DNA of 6,878 nt from positions 1-6,878 of the forward strand of contig JBGAMU010000168.1 in assembly GCA_044222685.1 (NCBI GenBank), given 5' to 3'. The notes beneath the pieces are model-generated. The model did no database searches. It saw only the letters and a program-made list of their open reading frames with translations, and was not told the DNA's origin. Each line of letters begins with the position of its first letter. The first letter of the stretch is position 1. This DNA is from JAEUPI01 sp044222685. Its GTDB lineage: Bacteria; Pseudomonadota; Gammaproteobacteria; Burkholderiales; Burkholderiaceae_C. Below are positions 1 through 6,406 of this stretch, in pieces. The position numbers and the translations under genes are program-made.

Positions 1-20
1 CGCCAGGTTCTCGAGCTCAT
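1..20 (-). CDS. Start of a further gene downstream of the pump (partial, six codons visible)
   Basis: An ATG on the minus strand at 20-18 is followed by in-frame codons for M-S-S-R-T-W before the window ends. It is preceded by a GGAG Shine-Dalgarno sequence at 27-30 with a 6-base spacer, the same arrangement that precedes most genes in this cluster. The ATG lies 26 bp after the permease stop codon, and no terminator is visible between them, so it is probably co-transcribed with the pump. Six residues are too few to name a family. An outer-membrane channel of the TolC/OprM kind would be a natural guess from context, but the visible residues do not support it. The chance that this is not a gene start is real. 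Confidence 0.45.
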
Positions 21-26
21 GTTCGT

Positions 27-30
27 CTCC
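27..30 (-). promoter_or_regulatory. Ribosome binding site for the partial gene at the left edge
   Basis: The minus strand reads GGAG followed by six bases and ATG. This is the main evidence that a gene starts at 20, since only six codons of it are visible. Confidence 0.45.
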
Positions 31-46
31 GGAAGGGGCGACCGCG

Positions 47-3000
47 TCACGCGGCCTGCGGTTTCAGGGTGGGCGACGCCGCAGGCACGGCAACGGTGCC
101 CGGCCTGCGGGCGCCGTACCAGCTGGCATAGAGCGCCGGCAGAAAAAGCAGGGTCAGCAGCGTCGCGACCGCGAGGCCGCCCATGATGGCCCAGGCCATC
201 GGGCCCCAGAACACCGAGGTGGTGAGCGGGACCATCGCGAGGATCGCGGCCAACGCGGTCAGCACGATCGGGCGCAGCCGCCGCACGGTGGACTCGACGA
301 TCGCATCCCACAGCGGCAAGCCCGACTGCAGATCGTGGTCGATCTGCACCACCAGGATCACCGAGTTGCGGATGATCATGCCGGCCAGCGCGATCACGCC
401 CAGCATCGCGACGAAGCCGAACGGGATGCGGAATGCCGCCATGATCGCCGACACGCCGATCAGCCCGAGCGGCGCGGTCAGCAGCACCAGCGCCATCTTC
501 TTCATGTCCTGCAGCTGCAGCATCAGCAGCAGCAGGACTGCCACGATGGTCAGCGGCATCACCGCCAGGATCGACGCCTGGGCCTTGCTGCTGGATTCCT
601 GCGCCCCGCCGATGTCGATGCCGTAGCCGATCGGCAGCGTCGCGGCGATGGCGTCGAGCTGGGGCTTCAACGCCGCGGTTACGTCGGGTGCCTCGGCGCC
701 TTCGACGTCGGCACGCACCGTGAGGGTCGGCACGCGGTTGCGCCGCCACAGCACGCTGTCTTCGCTGTCGAGGCTCAGGCGCGCCACCTGCGACACAGGC
801 ACGTACTTGCCTTGCGACAGGTAGATCTTGGCGTCCTTCAGGTTGTTGAGGTCGCTGCGCTCGGGCTCGATCAACCGCGCCACCACGTCGATGTCGTCGT
901 CACCCTCGCGGTAGGTGGTGACCTGCGTACCCGAGAGCGATCCCTGCAGCGCCTCCTTGATGGCCCGCGACGTGATGCCCAGCGCACGCGCCTTGTCCTG
1001 GTCGACGTCGACCTTCACGCGCTTCAGCCGCTCGCCCCAGTCCTGGTTGACGCGGCGTACGTTCGGGTGCGCGCGCATCGCGGCGGCCACGCGATCGGCA
1101 ATCCGCTGCACCTGCGCGTTGTCGTTGCCGAACACGCGGAACTGCACCGGGTAACCCACCGGCGGGCCGTTCTCGAGCCGGTTGACGCGGCCGCGCACCA
1201 GCGGAAAGTCGCTCTCGAAGAGCTGCTGGATCTTCACCAGCACACGCTCGCGGGCCTCGCCGCCCTGGGTCATCACCATCATCTCGCCCAGGTTCAAGTT
1301 GGGCGTCTGCACATCCAGCGGCAGGTAGAAGCGCGGCGCGCCGTTGCCGATGAAGCTGGTCACGGCTACGACGTCGGGGTCGCCGCGCAGCTTGTTCTCC
1401 AGCGCGATCACCTCGCGCTGGCTGGCCTCGAAGGTGGCCGCCTGCGGCAGCCACAGGTCGACCATCAGCTCGGGCCGGTCGGATGCCGGAAAGAACTGCT
1501 GCGGCACCGCCTTGAACAGCGCGATCGAGGCCACGAACGCCGTCGCCGTGACGCCGATCACCAGCTTGCGTTGCGCCAGGCACCAATCGACCACTGTGCG
1601 GAAGGGCACGTACATGCCGCGCCGGTACACCGCGTCTTCGTCGTGCGCGCCGCCTTGATGTTCCTTGAGAAGCTTGAAACCGATGTAGGGCGTGAAGATC
1701 ACCGCAACGATCCAGGAGAGCACCAACGAGATGCCGACCACCTGGAACAACGAGAACACATACTCGCCCGAGCCCGACTTCGCAAAGCCCACCGGCAGGA
1801 AGCCCGCCGCGGTGATCAGCGTGCCGGTCAGCATCGGGAACGCGGTGGCCGTGTACGCATAGGTCGCGGCGCGGAACTTGTCCCAGCCCTGCTCGAGCTT
1901 CAGCGCCATCATCTCCACCGCGATGATCGCGTCGTCGACCAGCAGGCCGAGCGAGATGATCAGCGCACCCAGCGAGATGCGCTGCAGCTCGATGTCGAGG
2001 AAGTACATCGTCAGGAAGGTCAGCGCCAGCACCAGCGGGATGCACAGCGCGACCACGAAGCCGGTGCGCATGCCCAGCGAGAAGAAGCTGACCACCAGCA
2101 CGATCGCCACCGCCTCGAACAGGCTCTTCTTGAACTCGTGCACCGATTCCTGCACCACGCGCGGCTGGTCCGACACCGCGTGGATCTGCACGCCCACCGG
2201 CAGGCTGGCCTGCACGCGCTGGACGGTCGCGTTGAGCTGTTCGCCGAGGCGGATCACGTCACCGCCCTTGCGCATGCTGACCGCCAGGCCGATGGCCTCC
2301 TGGCCGTTGAAACGCATCTTGGAAGTCGCCGGCTCGACCACGCCGCGCTTGACCTCGGCGATGTCACCCAGGCGGAAAGTGCGCTCGTTGGCGCGGATGC
2401 CGATGTTGCGGATCGCCTCGACCGAGTCGAACTCGCCGCTGACCACCAGGCGCACCTGCTCGGTCGTGGTCTGCACCGTGCCCGAGGCGACCACCGAGTT
2501 GGTCGTGGCCAGCGTCGAGGCGATCAGCTGCGGGTCGATGCCCAGCGACGCCAGCTTGGCGTTGGAGGCTTCGAGGTAGATCTTCTCGTCCTGCGCGCCG
2601 GTGAGCTCGACCTTGTTGACGTCGGCCACCCGCAGGAACTCGCTGCGCGCGGCGTCGGCGAAGTTCTTGAGATCCACATAGTCGAAGCCGTCGCCGGTGA
2701 TCGCGTAGAGGTTGCCGAAGGTGTCGCCGAACTCATCGTTGAAGAACGGGCCCTTCACGCCCTGCGGCAGCGTGTGGCCGATGTCGCCCAGCTTCTTGCG
2801 CACCTGGTACCACACGTCGGGCACGGCCGCGGCCGGTGTCGCTTCGCGCAGGGTGATCGTGATCTGCGTGACGCCGGGCTTGGCATAGCTGACCATGTAG
2901 TCGATCTCGGCCACCTCCTGCAGCTTCTTCTCCAGCTTGTCGGTGACCTGCTCGGCCATCTGCTGCGCCGACGAGCCGGGCCAGTAGGCCTGAACCAGCA

Positions 3001-3139
3001 TGGCCTTGACGGTGAACTCCGGGTCTTCCTTCTGGCCGAGCTGGCCATAGGCGAGCACGCCGGCCACGCCGAGCAGCATCAGCAGGAACACCACCATCTG
3101 CTGGTGCTTCAGCGCCCATTCGGACAGGTTGAGCTTCAT
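47..3139 (-). CDS. RND-family efflux permease, inner-membrane subunit (AcrB-like fold)
   Basis: This 1030-residue protein is a proton-driven exporter of the resistance-nodulation-division superfamily, the usual length for the family. It should sit as a trimer in the inner membrane and pass substrates to the periplasmic adaptor encoded just upstream. One hydrophobic segment lies near the N terminus (about 11-33), followed by a large periplasmic porter region, TM2-TM6 (about 336-485), TM7 (about 526-543), a second periplasmic region, and TM8-TM12 (about 856-1005). TM4 carries the family's proton-relay aspartates, D402 and D403, in the motif GLLVDDAIIAVE. In TM10 the motif GMIIRNSVILV places R924 where AcrB has its relay lysine. 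The Ala/Pro-rich tail after 1010 is probably cytoplasmic. The start ATG has AGGA at 3147-3150 with a 7-base spacer and lies 3 bp after the adaptor stop, indicating translational coupling. Substrate cannot be read from the sequence; drug, solvent or biocide efflux are all possible. No frameshift is seen. Confidence 0.97.
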   Translation of the reverse strand: MKLNLSEWALKHQQMVVFLLMLLGVAGVLAYGQLGQKEDPEFTVKAMLVQAYWPGSSAQQMAEQVTDKLEKKLQEVAEIDYMVSYAKPGVTQITITLREATPAAAVPDVWYQVRKKLGDIGHTLPQGVKGPFFNDEFGDTFGNLYAITGDGFDYVDLKNFADAARSEFLRVADVNKVELTGAQDEKIYLEASNAKLASLGIDPQLIASTLATTNSVVASGTVQTTTEQVRLVVSGEFDSVEAIRNIGIRANERTFRLGDIAEVKRGVVEPATSKMRFNGQEAIGLAVSMRKGGDVIRLGEQLNATVQRVQASLPVGVQIHAVSDQPRVVQESVHEFKKSLFEAVAIVLVVSFFSLGMRTGFVVALCIPLVLALTFLTMYFLDIELQRISLGALIISLGLLVDDAIIAVEMMALKLEQGWDKFRAATYAYTATAFPMLTGTLITAAGFLPVGFAKSGSGEYVFSLFQVVGISLVLSWIVAVIFTPYIGFKLLKEHQGGAHDEDAVYRRGMYVPFRTVVDWCLAQRKLVIGVTATAFVASIALFKAVPQQFFPASDRPELMVDLWLPQAATFEASQREVIALENKLRGDPDVVAVTSFIGNGAPRFYLPLDVQTPNLNLGEMMVMTQGGEARERVLVKIQQLFESDFPLVRGRVNRLENGPPVGYPVQFRVFGNDNAQVQRIADRVAAAMRAHPNVRRVNQDWGERLKRVKVDVDQDKARALGITSRAIKEALQGSLSGTQVTTYREGDDDIDVVARLIEPERSDLNNLKDAKIYLSQGKYVPVSQVARLSLDSEDSVLWRRNRVPTLTVRADVEGAEAPDVTAALKPQLDAIAATLPIGYGIDIGGAQESSSKAQASILAVMPLTIVAVLLLLMLQLQDMKKMALVLLTAPLGLIGVSAIMAAFRIPFGFVAMLGVIALAGMIIRNSVILVVQIDHDLQSGLPLWDAIVESTVRRLRPIVLTALAAILAMVPLTTSVFWGPMAWAIMGGLAVATLLTLLFLPALYASWYGARRPGTVAVPAASPTLKPQAA

Positions 3140-3142
3140 GGC

Positions 3143-4270
3143 TTATTCCTTTGCGGCCACGGCGGTGGCGGCTGGCGTCGAGTTCGAAGCGGCGGCCGCC
3201 GATTCGGCCGTCTTCACCTTCTGGCCGGCGAACAGCATGTGCACGCCGGCGGTCACCACCGTCTCGCCGGGGTTGAGGCCGCCGGCGACCAGCACCTGGT
3301 CGTTCTGCGCGGCGCCAAGCTGCACCGTGCGCGAGGCCACTTGACCGGTCTCGGCGTCGACCACCCAGACCAGCGACCGGCCGTCCTTGTTGAGCACCGC
3401 GGTCAACGGCAGGCGGATCGCGTTCGCCCCGTCGATGTCGGCGGCGAACACCGACGCCGTCATGCCCAGCCGCAGCGCGGCATCGGGGTTCTTGACGCTG
3501 ATGCGCGCCGAGTAGGTGCGCGTCACGCTGTCGGTGTCGGGCGCCAGCTCGCGCAAGGCTCCGCTGTAGCGCTTGCCCGGCTGGGCCCACACCGACACCT
3601 GTAACGACTTCGCGCGCTTGAGTTCGTCGACGCGCGACTCGGCGATCGCCACCACCACCTCGCGCTCGCCGTCGGCGGCCACGGTCACCACCGCCTGGCC
3701 GGGCGACACCACCTGGCCCGCCTCCGCATGAATCGCGCTGACCACGCCGTCGCGGTCGGCCACCAGCACGGTGTAGCCGCGCTGGTTGACCTTGATCTGC
3801 TGCTGCGCGAGCGCCGATTTCAGCTGCGACTCCGAGGTTGCGAGCGCGAGGCGCTGCGCATCGACCTCGGCCTGCGACGCGAAGTGGCGCGCCAGCAGCG
3901 CCTCGGTGCGCTGCAGGTCGATGCGATCCTGCGCGACGCGGCTCTTCTTGCCGTCGACATCGGCATCGGCCGAGGCGACCTGCAGGACCTCCTGCGCCGG
4001 GTCCAACCGCATCAGCGGCTGGCCGCGCTTTACCGTGCTGCCCACCTCGACCAGCCGCGCAACGATGCGGCCCGAGGTCTGGAAGCCGAGCTTGCTTTCA
4101 TAGCGGGCCTGGACTTCGCCCGAATAGGTGGCGCCGACCGAGCCCTGGCTCGTGCCGACGATGGTGCTGCGCACCGGGCGCACGTCTTCATGCGCGGCGG
4201 GCGGCTTGCGGCTGCATCCGGTGGCCAGCACAGCCAGGCCGAGCAGGCTGAGCGCAAACGTCGTCTTCAT
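3143..4270 (-). CDS. RND efflux pump periplasmic adaptor (membrane fusion protein), lipoprotein
   Basis: This 375-residue protein is the adaptor that links the RND permease to an outer-membrane channel. The N terminus is a lipoprotein signal, with a hydrophobic stretch ending in the lipobox LATGC, so C19 should be lipidated and anchor the protein to the inner membrane. The domain order is that of the HlyD/AcrA family: first half of the lipoyl domain (about 61-92, with GFQTSGRIV and VGSTVKRGQPL), an alpha-helical hairpin (about 95-160), second lipoyl half (about 168-198, DGVVSAIHAEAGQVVSPGQ), beta-barrel (about 203-275, ending in LRLGMTASV) and a membrane-proximal region up to about 350. The tail is Ala/Ser/Thr-rich. 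The hairpin is short, as in adaptors of typical RND pumps. The start has GAGGAG at 4277-4282 with a 6-base spacer. The gene is followed after 3 bp by the permease, the standard adaptor-permease operon order. Confidence 0.97.
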   Translation of the reverse strand: MKTTFALSLLGLAVLATGCSRKPPAAHEDVRPVRSTIVGTSQGSVGATYSGEVQARYESKLGFQTSGRIVARLVEVGSTVKRGQPLMRLDPAQEVLQVASADADVDGKKSRVAQDRIDLQRTEALLARHFASQAEVDAQRLALATSESQLKSALAQQQIKVNQRGYTVLVADRDGVVSAIHAEAGQVVSPGQAVVTVAADGEREVVVAIAESRVDELKRAKSLQVSVWAQPGKRYSGALRELAPDTDSVTRTYSARISVKNPDAALRLGMTASVFAADIDGANAIRLPLTAVLNKDGRSLVWVVDAETGQVASRTVQLGAAQNDQVLVAGGLNPGETVVTAGVHMLFAGQKVKTAESAAAASNSTPAATAVAAKE

Positions 4271-4315
4271 GGGAGGCTCCTCGTGTCGATGGCGGCGGCG
4301 GGGTGGGCTCAGGTG

Positions 4316-4885
4316 TCACTTCACCGTGTAGCCACGGCCTTCCATGCAGGCACCCAGCGCACGTTCGTAGGTGGCCCGCTGCTGGCTGCGCGCAGCCACC
4401 TGCTGCTGCATCGCCTGCTGCTGCGCGCCCTGCTGTTGGGCCTGCTGCTTCTGCGCGGACTGGTTCTGCTTCATGCGCTGGATCACGGCGCCACCGAGCG
4501 CGCCGGCTGCGGCTCCCTTGCCCGCGTCGCCCTTGGTCAGCTCGGCCACCGCAGCGCCGCCCATCGCGCCGGCCGCCATGCCGGACACCGGCGCGCCCTT
4601 GGTGGTGCTGCTGCTCGGGGCCTGCGCGGTTTGTTGGGCCGGCGCGGCTTGCATCGGCTGCGTGGGGTCGTAGCCGCCGGACTGCTCGCGCGCCCAGCTG
4701 TGGCACTCGTAGCGGTCCTGGTCCTGCTGCTTGGCGCTCTGGCCCTTGGCCGGATAGATCACCGGCTGCGCGGCGGCCTGGGCCAGCGCCTGCCCGGCCA
4801 TCACTCCCAGCAGCACGGCGGCGGCGGTGCGCCACGGCATGCGGCGCGCGGTGCGACGTTCATTGCGGAGACGGAAGTTGTTCAT
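4316..4885 (-). CDS. Exported glycine-zipper protein (YMGG-like), Gln-rich
   Basis: The protein is 189 residues from the chosen ATG. It has a basic N terminus, a hydrophobic segment (about 20-35) and a likely signal-peptidase site after ALA at 33-35. The mature part begins with a YPAKGQSAKQQDQDRYEC motif (44-61) and HSWA, continues through a Gly/Ala zipper (about 101-133, with MAAGAMGGAAVAEL and GKGAAAGALGGAV), then a Gln-rich stretch (about 139-170), and ends in YERALGACMEGRGYTVK. This layout, with the EC...W motif, the Gly zipper and the C-terminal CMEGRGYTVK, matches glycine-zipper family proteins common in proteobacteria. The zipper may insert in or associate with the outer membrane, but no precise function is known. 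The start at 4885 was chosen because GGAG lies at 4892-4895; in-frame ATGs at 4897, 4924 and 4969 lack a ribosome site. Two cysteines (C61, C180) could form a disulfide in the periplasm. It lies 45 bp upstream of the adaptor gene. Confidence 0.87.
   Translation of the reverse strand: MNNFRLRNERRTARRMPWRTAAAVLLGVMAGQALAQAAAQPVIYPAKGQSAKQQDQDRYECHSWAREQSGGYDPTQPMQAAPAQQTAQAPSSSTTKGAPVSGMAAGAMGGAAVAELTKGDAGKGAAAGALGGAVIQRMKQNQSAQKQQAQQQGAQQQAMQQQVAARSQQRATYERALGACMEGRGYTVK
4376..4471 (-). repeat. Gln-codon-rich low-complexity tract
   Basis: This stretch encodes residues 139-170 of the glycine-zipper protein, of which 16 of 32 are Gln, mostly in runs of two or three. On the plus strand it appears as repeated ctg triplets broken by other codons. 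Short triplet runs of this type can change length by slippage, though none here is longer than three units. Confidence 0.6.
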
Positions 4886-4891
4886 CGTGTG

Positions 4892-4895
4892 CTCC
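4892..4895 (-). promoter_or_regulatory. Ribosome binding site deciding the start of the glycine-zipper gene
   Basis: The minus strand reads GGAG, six bases (CACACG) and then ATG at 4885. The longer in-frame alternatives have no such site; the one at 4924 would overlap the upstream stop codon as ATGA. The site also gives a compact signal peptide. Confidence 0.75.
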
Positions 4896-4920
4896 ATGGG
4901 GATGTCGTTGATCGAAGGGT

Positions 4921-5397
4921 TCATCGGTTGGCGCCGCAGGTCACTTTGTTGCCGGCGGCGTCGGTGCACGAGGCGCTGCCGCTGAAGCCGCTGCCCTTGG
5001 TGTAGGTGGTCTGGCCGTCGAAGGTGACGCCGGTCCGCGCGTTGTTCACCGTGGTGCTGCGTGCGCCGCTCGCGCTGCTGCCGTCGGCGCTGCGCGTGAA
5101 GCTGCCGCTTCGTTCGGCGCCGCCTCCATTGGCGGTGCTCATGCTGGCCTGGTTGCGTGCGTCGATGCTGCCGTCGGCGTTGCGCTCGAACGAGCGAGTG
5201 CGCAGGCCCTGCCCGCCAGCGGCGGTGTTGAAGCCGCTGCCGGCCGCGCCGTGCACGTTGCCGCTGCCGTCACCGTGGATGCGGCGCTGGCCGGCGGCCT
5301 GCGCGTGCGCAGACTGGGCCGACAGCAGCACCAGCACCAGCGTAGCGGCGGTGCACGCGACGGCGCCGAGGATGGGTGTGAATCGTATCGATGTCAT
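4921..5397 (-). CDS. Secreted Gly/Ser/Asn-rich repeat protein, function unknown
   Basis: The protein is 158 residues from the chosen start. Residues 1-32 form a Sec signal peptide with a hydrophobic core (about 9-26) and a probable cleavage site after AHA. The mature 126 residues are rich in Gly, Ser, Ala, Asn, Thr and Arg, with almost no large hydrophobic residues. Two units 30 residues apart begin SFERNADGS (69-77) and SFTRSADGS (99-107), and a DGS at 43-45 may be a degenerate earlier copy. The C terminus carries a Cys pair, C144 and C154, around TDAAGNKVT, likely a small disulfide loop. I do not recognise a catalytic domain. The composition fits a beta-rich or disordered periplasmic or surface protein. 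The ATG at 5397 was preferred over in-frame ATGs at 5436 and 5451 because GGAG stands 7 bases upstream and the signal peptide then begins normally. It lies between other small envelope-protein genes, 35 bp before the glycine-zipper gene. Confidence 0.8.
   Translation of the reverse strand: MTSIRFTPILGAVACTAATLVLVLLSAQSAHAQAAGQRRIHGDGSGNVHGAAGSGFNTAAGGQGLRTRSFERNADGSIDARNQASMSTANGGGAERSGSFTRSADGSSASGARSTTVNNARTGVTFDGQTTYTKGSGFSGSASCTDAAGNKVTCGANR
5077..5193 (-). repeat. Two 30-codon repeat units inside the secreted protein (conserved ends)
   Basis: Plus-strand bases 5078-5100 and 5168-5190 match at 20 of 23 positions and are exactly 90 bp apart, so the reading frame is kept. They encode the SFxRxADGS motif of each unit. 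The rest of each unit has diverged but stays rich in Ser, Ala and Asn. This looks like an old in-frame duplication. Confidence 0.65.
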
Positions 5398-5404
5398 GAG
5401 AAAG

Positions 5405-5408
5405 CTCC
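5405..5408 (-). promoter_or_regulatory. Ribosome binding site deciding the start of the secreted repeat protein
   Basis: The minus strand reads CTGGAG, then CTTTCTC, then ATG at 5397. It selects this start over the upstream in-frame ATGs at 5436 and 5451, which would overlap or abut the preceding gene and put extra polar residues before the signal peptide. Confidence 0.7.
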
Positions 5409-5435
5409 AGGTCGTGTCTGTGGTCGGGGCCGGCA

Positions 5436-5738
5436 TCAAGGCAGCACGCATCCGCGCAATGCGGCCTGCTGCTGCAGCTCGTCCAGTCGCTGCGTCGATG
5501 CCTCGGCGGCCGATTTGCCCTGGCTGTAGCGAGCCATCACGGCGAACGGCACCACCGCCTTCCAGGCGTCTTGCTGCTGTTGCGTGGCCAGGTGCTGCGC
5601 CTCGCGGGCGGCACGGATCTCGTCTTGCATCGCCGTGCAGTCGAGCGCGGTGGCCGGCGTGCGGGCCGGCGGCTCCGAGGCACAGGCACCCAGCAGCGCG
5701 GCCAGCGCCAGCACGGGCAGGGTTCGGTTTGAGTTCAT
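5436..5738 (-). CDS. Small two-cysteine lipoprotein, function unknown
   Basis: This is a 100-residue predicted lipoprotein. The N terminus MNSNRTLPVLALAALLGAC is a short lipoprotein signal with lipobox LGAC, so C19 should be lipidated. S22 and E23 follow soon after, and there is no Asp at +2, so outer-membrane sorting is more likely than inner-membrane retention. After a short Pro/Ala linker, the domain runs from C34 to C97 and is mostly helical, with EIRAAREAQHLATQQQQDAWKAV, then VPFAVMARYSQGKSAAEA, then QRLDELQQQAALRGC. The AWKAVVPFAVxARYxxGKSAA motif looks familiar from hypothetical proteobacterial proteins, but I know no function for it. The two internal cysteines could tie the ends of the helical domain. 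The start at 5738 is supported by GGAG at 5746-5749 and by the signal sequence; a longer frame to 5855 has neither. It lies 38 bp upstream of the secreted repeat protein gene. Confidence 0.87.
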   Translation of the reverse strand: MNSNRTLPVLALAALLGACASEPPARTPATALDCTAMQDEIRAAREAQHLATQQQQDAWKAVVPFAVMARYSQGKSAAEASTQRLDELQQQAALRGCVLP

Positions 5739-5851
5739 GCGGAATCTCCAGACGGTGTGGGTGTCGGCGTGAAGGCAGTGTTCGGGCGCGCGGTTGTCAT
5801 GCGGTTTCAGAATCGCAACGCGCAATTCATCTGAAAGACACGCAGCACCCG
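5739..5851. other. 113 bp intergenic spacer between the DUF4136 gene and the small lipoprotein gene
   Basis: Apart from the ribosome site of the small lipoprotein gene, I see no hairpin with a T-run, no good sigma-70 promoter and no repeat here. It is the longest gap within the small-protein block, so an unrecognised promoter for the downstream genes could lie in it. Confidence 0.5.
5746..5749 (-). promoter_or_regulatory. Ribosome binding site deciding the start of the small lipoprotein
   Basis: The minus strand reads CTGGAG, then ATTCCGC, then ATG at 5738. It supports the short form beginning exactly at the lipoprotein signal rather than the longer frame starting at 5855, which would begin across the stop codon of the preceding gene. 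Confidence 0.75.
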
Positions 5852-6406
5852 TCACAGTCGATGGCCGTCGGCGAAGCGGGCGAAGAGTTCGCTCAACGCC
5901 AGCTCGATGGCCTGGTTGGGCTGGTCCATCGCCCGCGCATCGAGCCGGCCCTCGGCCACGCCGTGCCAGACCAGTGCGCCGCGCCGGCGATCGATCAGGT
6001 CGACCACGATCGTGCCCTGGCGATAGTCGACGGTCTCGATGTCGTAGGCGGACCAGCCGCGCCGCGCCACGCGTCCGGTCGGGCTCGAGCGCAACTCCTG
6101 GCGCTCCTGCACCACCAGATAGGGGCGCACGAACAGATCGGGTTGCCCCTCGTCGTAGACATAGCGCTGGCGTTCCATCTGCGTGCGGGTGGCCGCCTTC
6201 AGCCGTGCGCCGATCAGGCCGGCATAGGAGGCGCCGCGATCGAGCTCGAACTCGACGAACGAGAAGGTCCGGTAAGCGCGCAGGTCGACGTTCGGGTCCT
6301 GGTCCTGTCGCACGTCGGGCGTGGCGGCACAGCCGACCATCACCGCGAGCAGCGCGGCGAGTGCGGCCGCGCCGGCGCGGCGGCGGTTAATGCAGAGATT
6401 TGTCAT
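5852..6406 (-). CDS. DUF4136-family lipoprotein
   Basis: This 184-residue protein resembles the DUF4136 family of envelope lipoproteins. The N-terminal signal has a basic stretch (NRRR, 7-10), a hydrophobic core and the sequence VMVGC, making C26 the probable lipidation site; Met rather than Leu at -3 is slightly unusual. Family-like features follow in order: DQDPNVDLRAYRTFSF (35-50), a helix (about 62-80), DLFVRPYLVVQERQ (90-103), a strand-rich segment with YRQGTIVVDLIDRRRGALVWHGVAEGRL (128-155), and a C-terminal helix IELALSELFARF (167-178). No function is established for the family. The mature part has no other cysteine. The start has AGGA at 6412-6415 with a 5-base spacer. It follows the response regulator gene after 165 bp and precedes three more genes for small exported proteins, suggesting an envelope-related role. 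Confidence 0.9.
   Translation of the reverse strand: MTNLCINRRRAGAAALAALLAVMVGCAATPDVRQDQDPNVDLRAYRTFSFVEFELDRGASYAGLIGARLKAATRTQMERQRYVYDEGQPDLFVRPYLVVQERQELRSSPTGRVARRGWSAYDIETVDYRQGTIVVDLIDRRRGALVWHGVAEGRLDARAMDQPNQAIELALSELFARFADGHRL

Noticed and set aside
900..2045. A 381-residue minus-strand frame inside the permease gene
   Set aside because: It is an out-of-frame shadow of the permease, Arg/Ala/Gly-rich with no domain. The permease frame is intact through the same stretch.
335..3604. A 1089-residue plus-strand open frame antisense to the permease and adaptor genes
   Set aside because: It is rich in His, Arg, Asp and Gln as expected from the reverse complement of GC-biased codons, spans two well-supported genes, lacks any recognisable domain, and has no ribosome site that I noticed. 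It is a by-product of high GC.
4886..4969. Longer N termini for the glycine-zipper protein from ATGs at 4897, 4924 or 4969, including an ATGA overlap with the upstream stop
   Set aside because: None has a visible ribosome site, and they would place 4-28 polar residues ahead of an already complete signal peptide. The ATG at 4885 has GGAG with ideal spacing.
3728..5005. A 425-residue plus-strand open frame antisense to the adaptor and glycine-zipper genes
   Set aside because: Composition is Leu/Arg/His/Ala-rich without family motifs, and it overlaps three genes that have signal peptides, ribosome sites and family features on the other strand.
5739..5855. A longer form of the small lipoprotein starting at 5855
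   Set aside because: It would put 39 residues before a complete lipoprotein signal and starts across the stop codon of the preceding gene, with no ribosome site.
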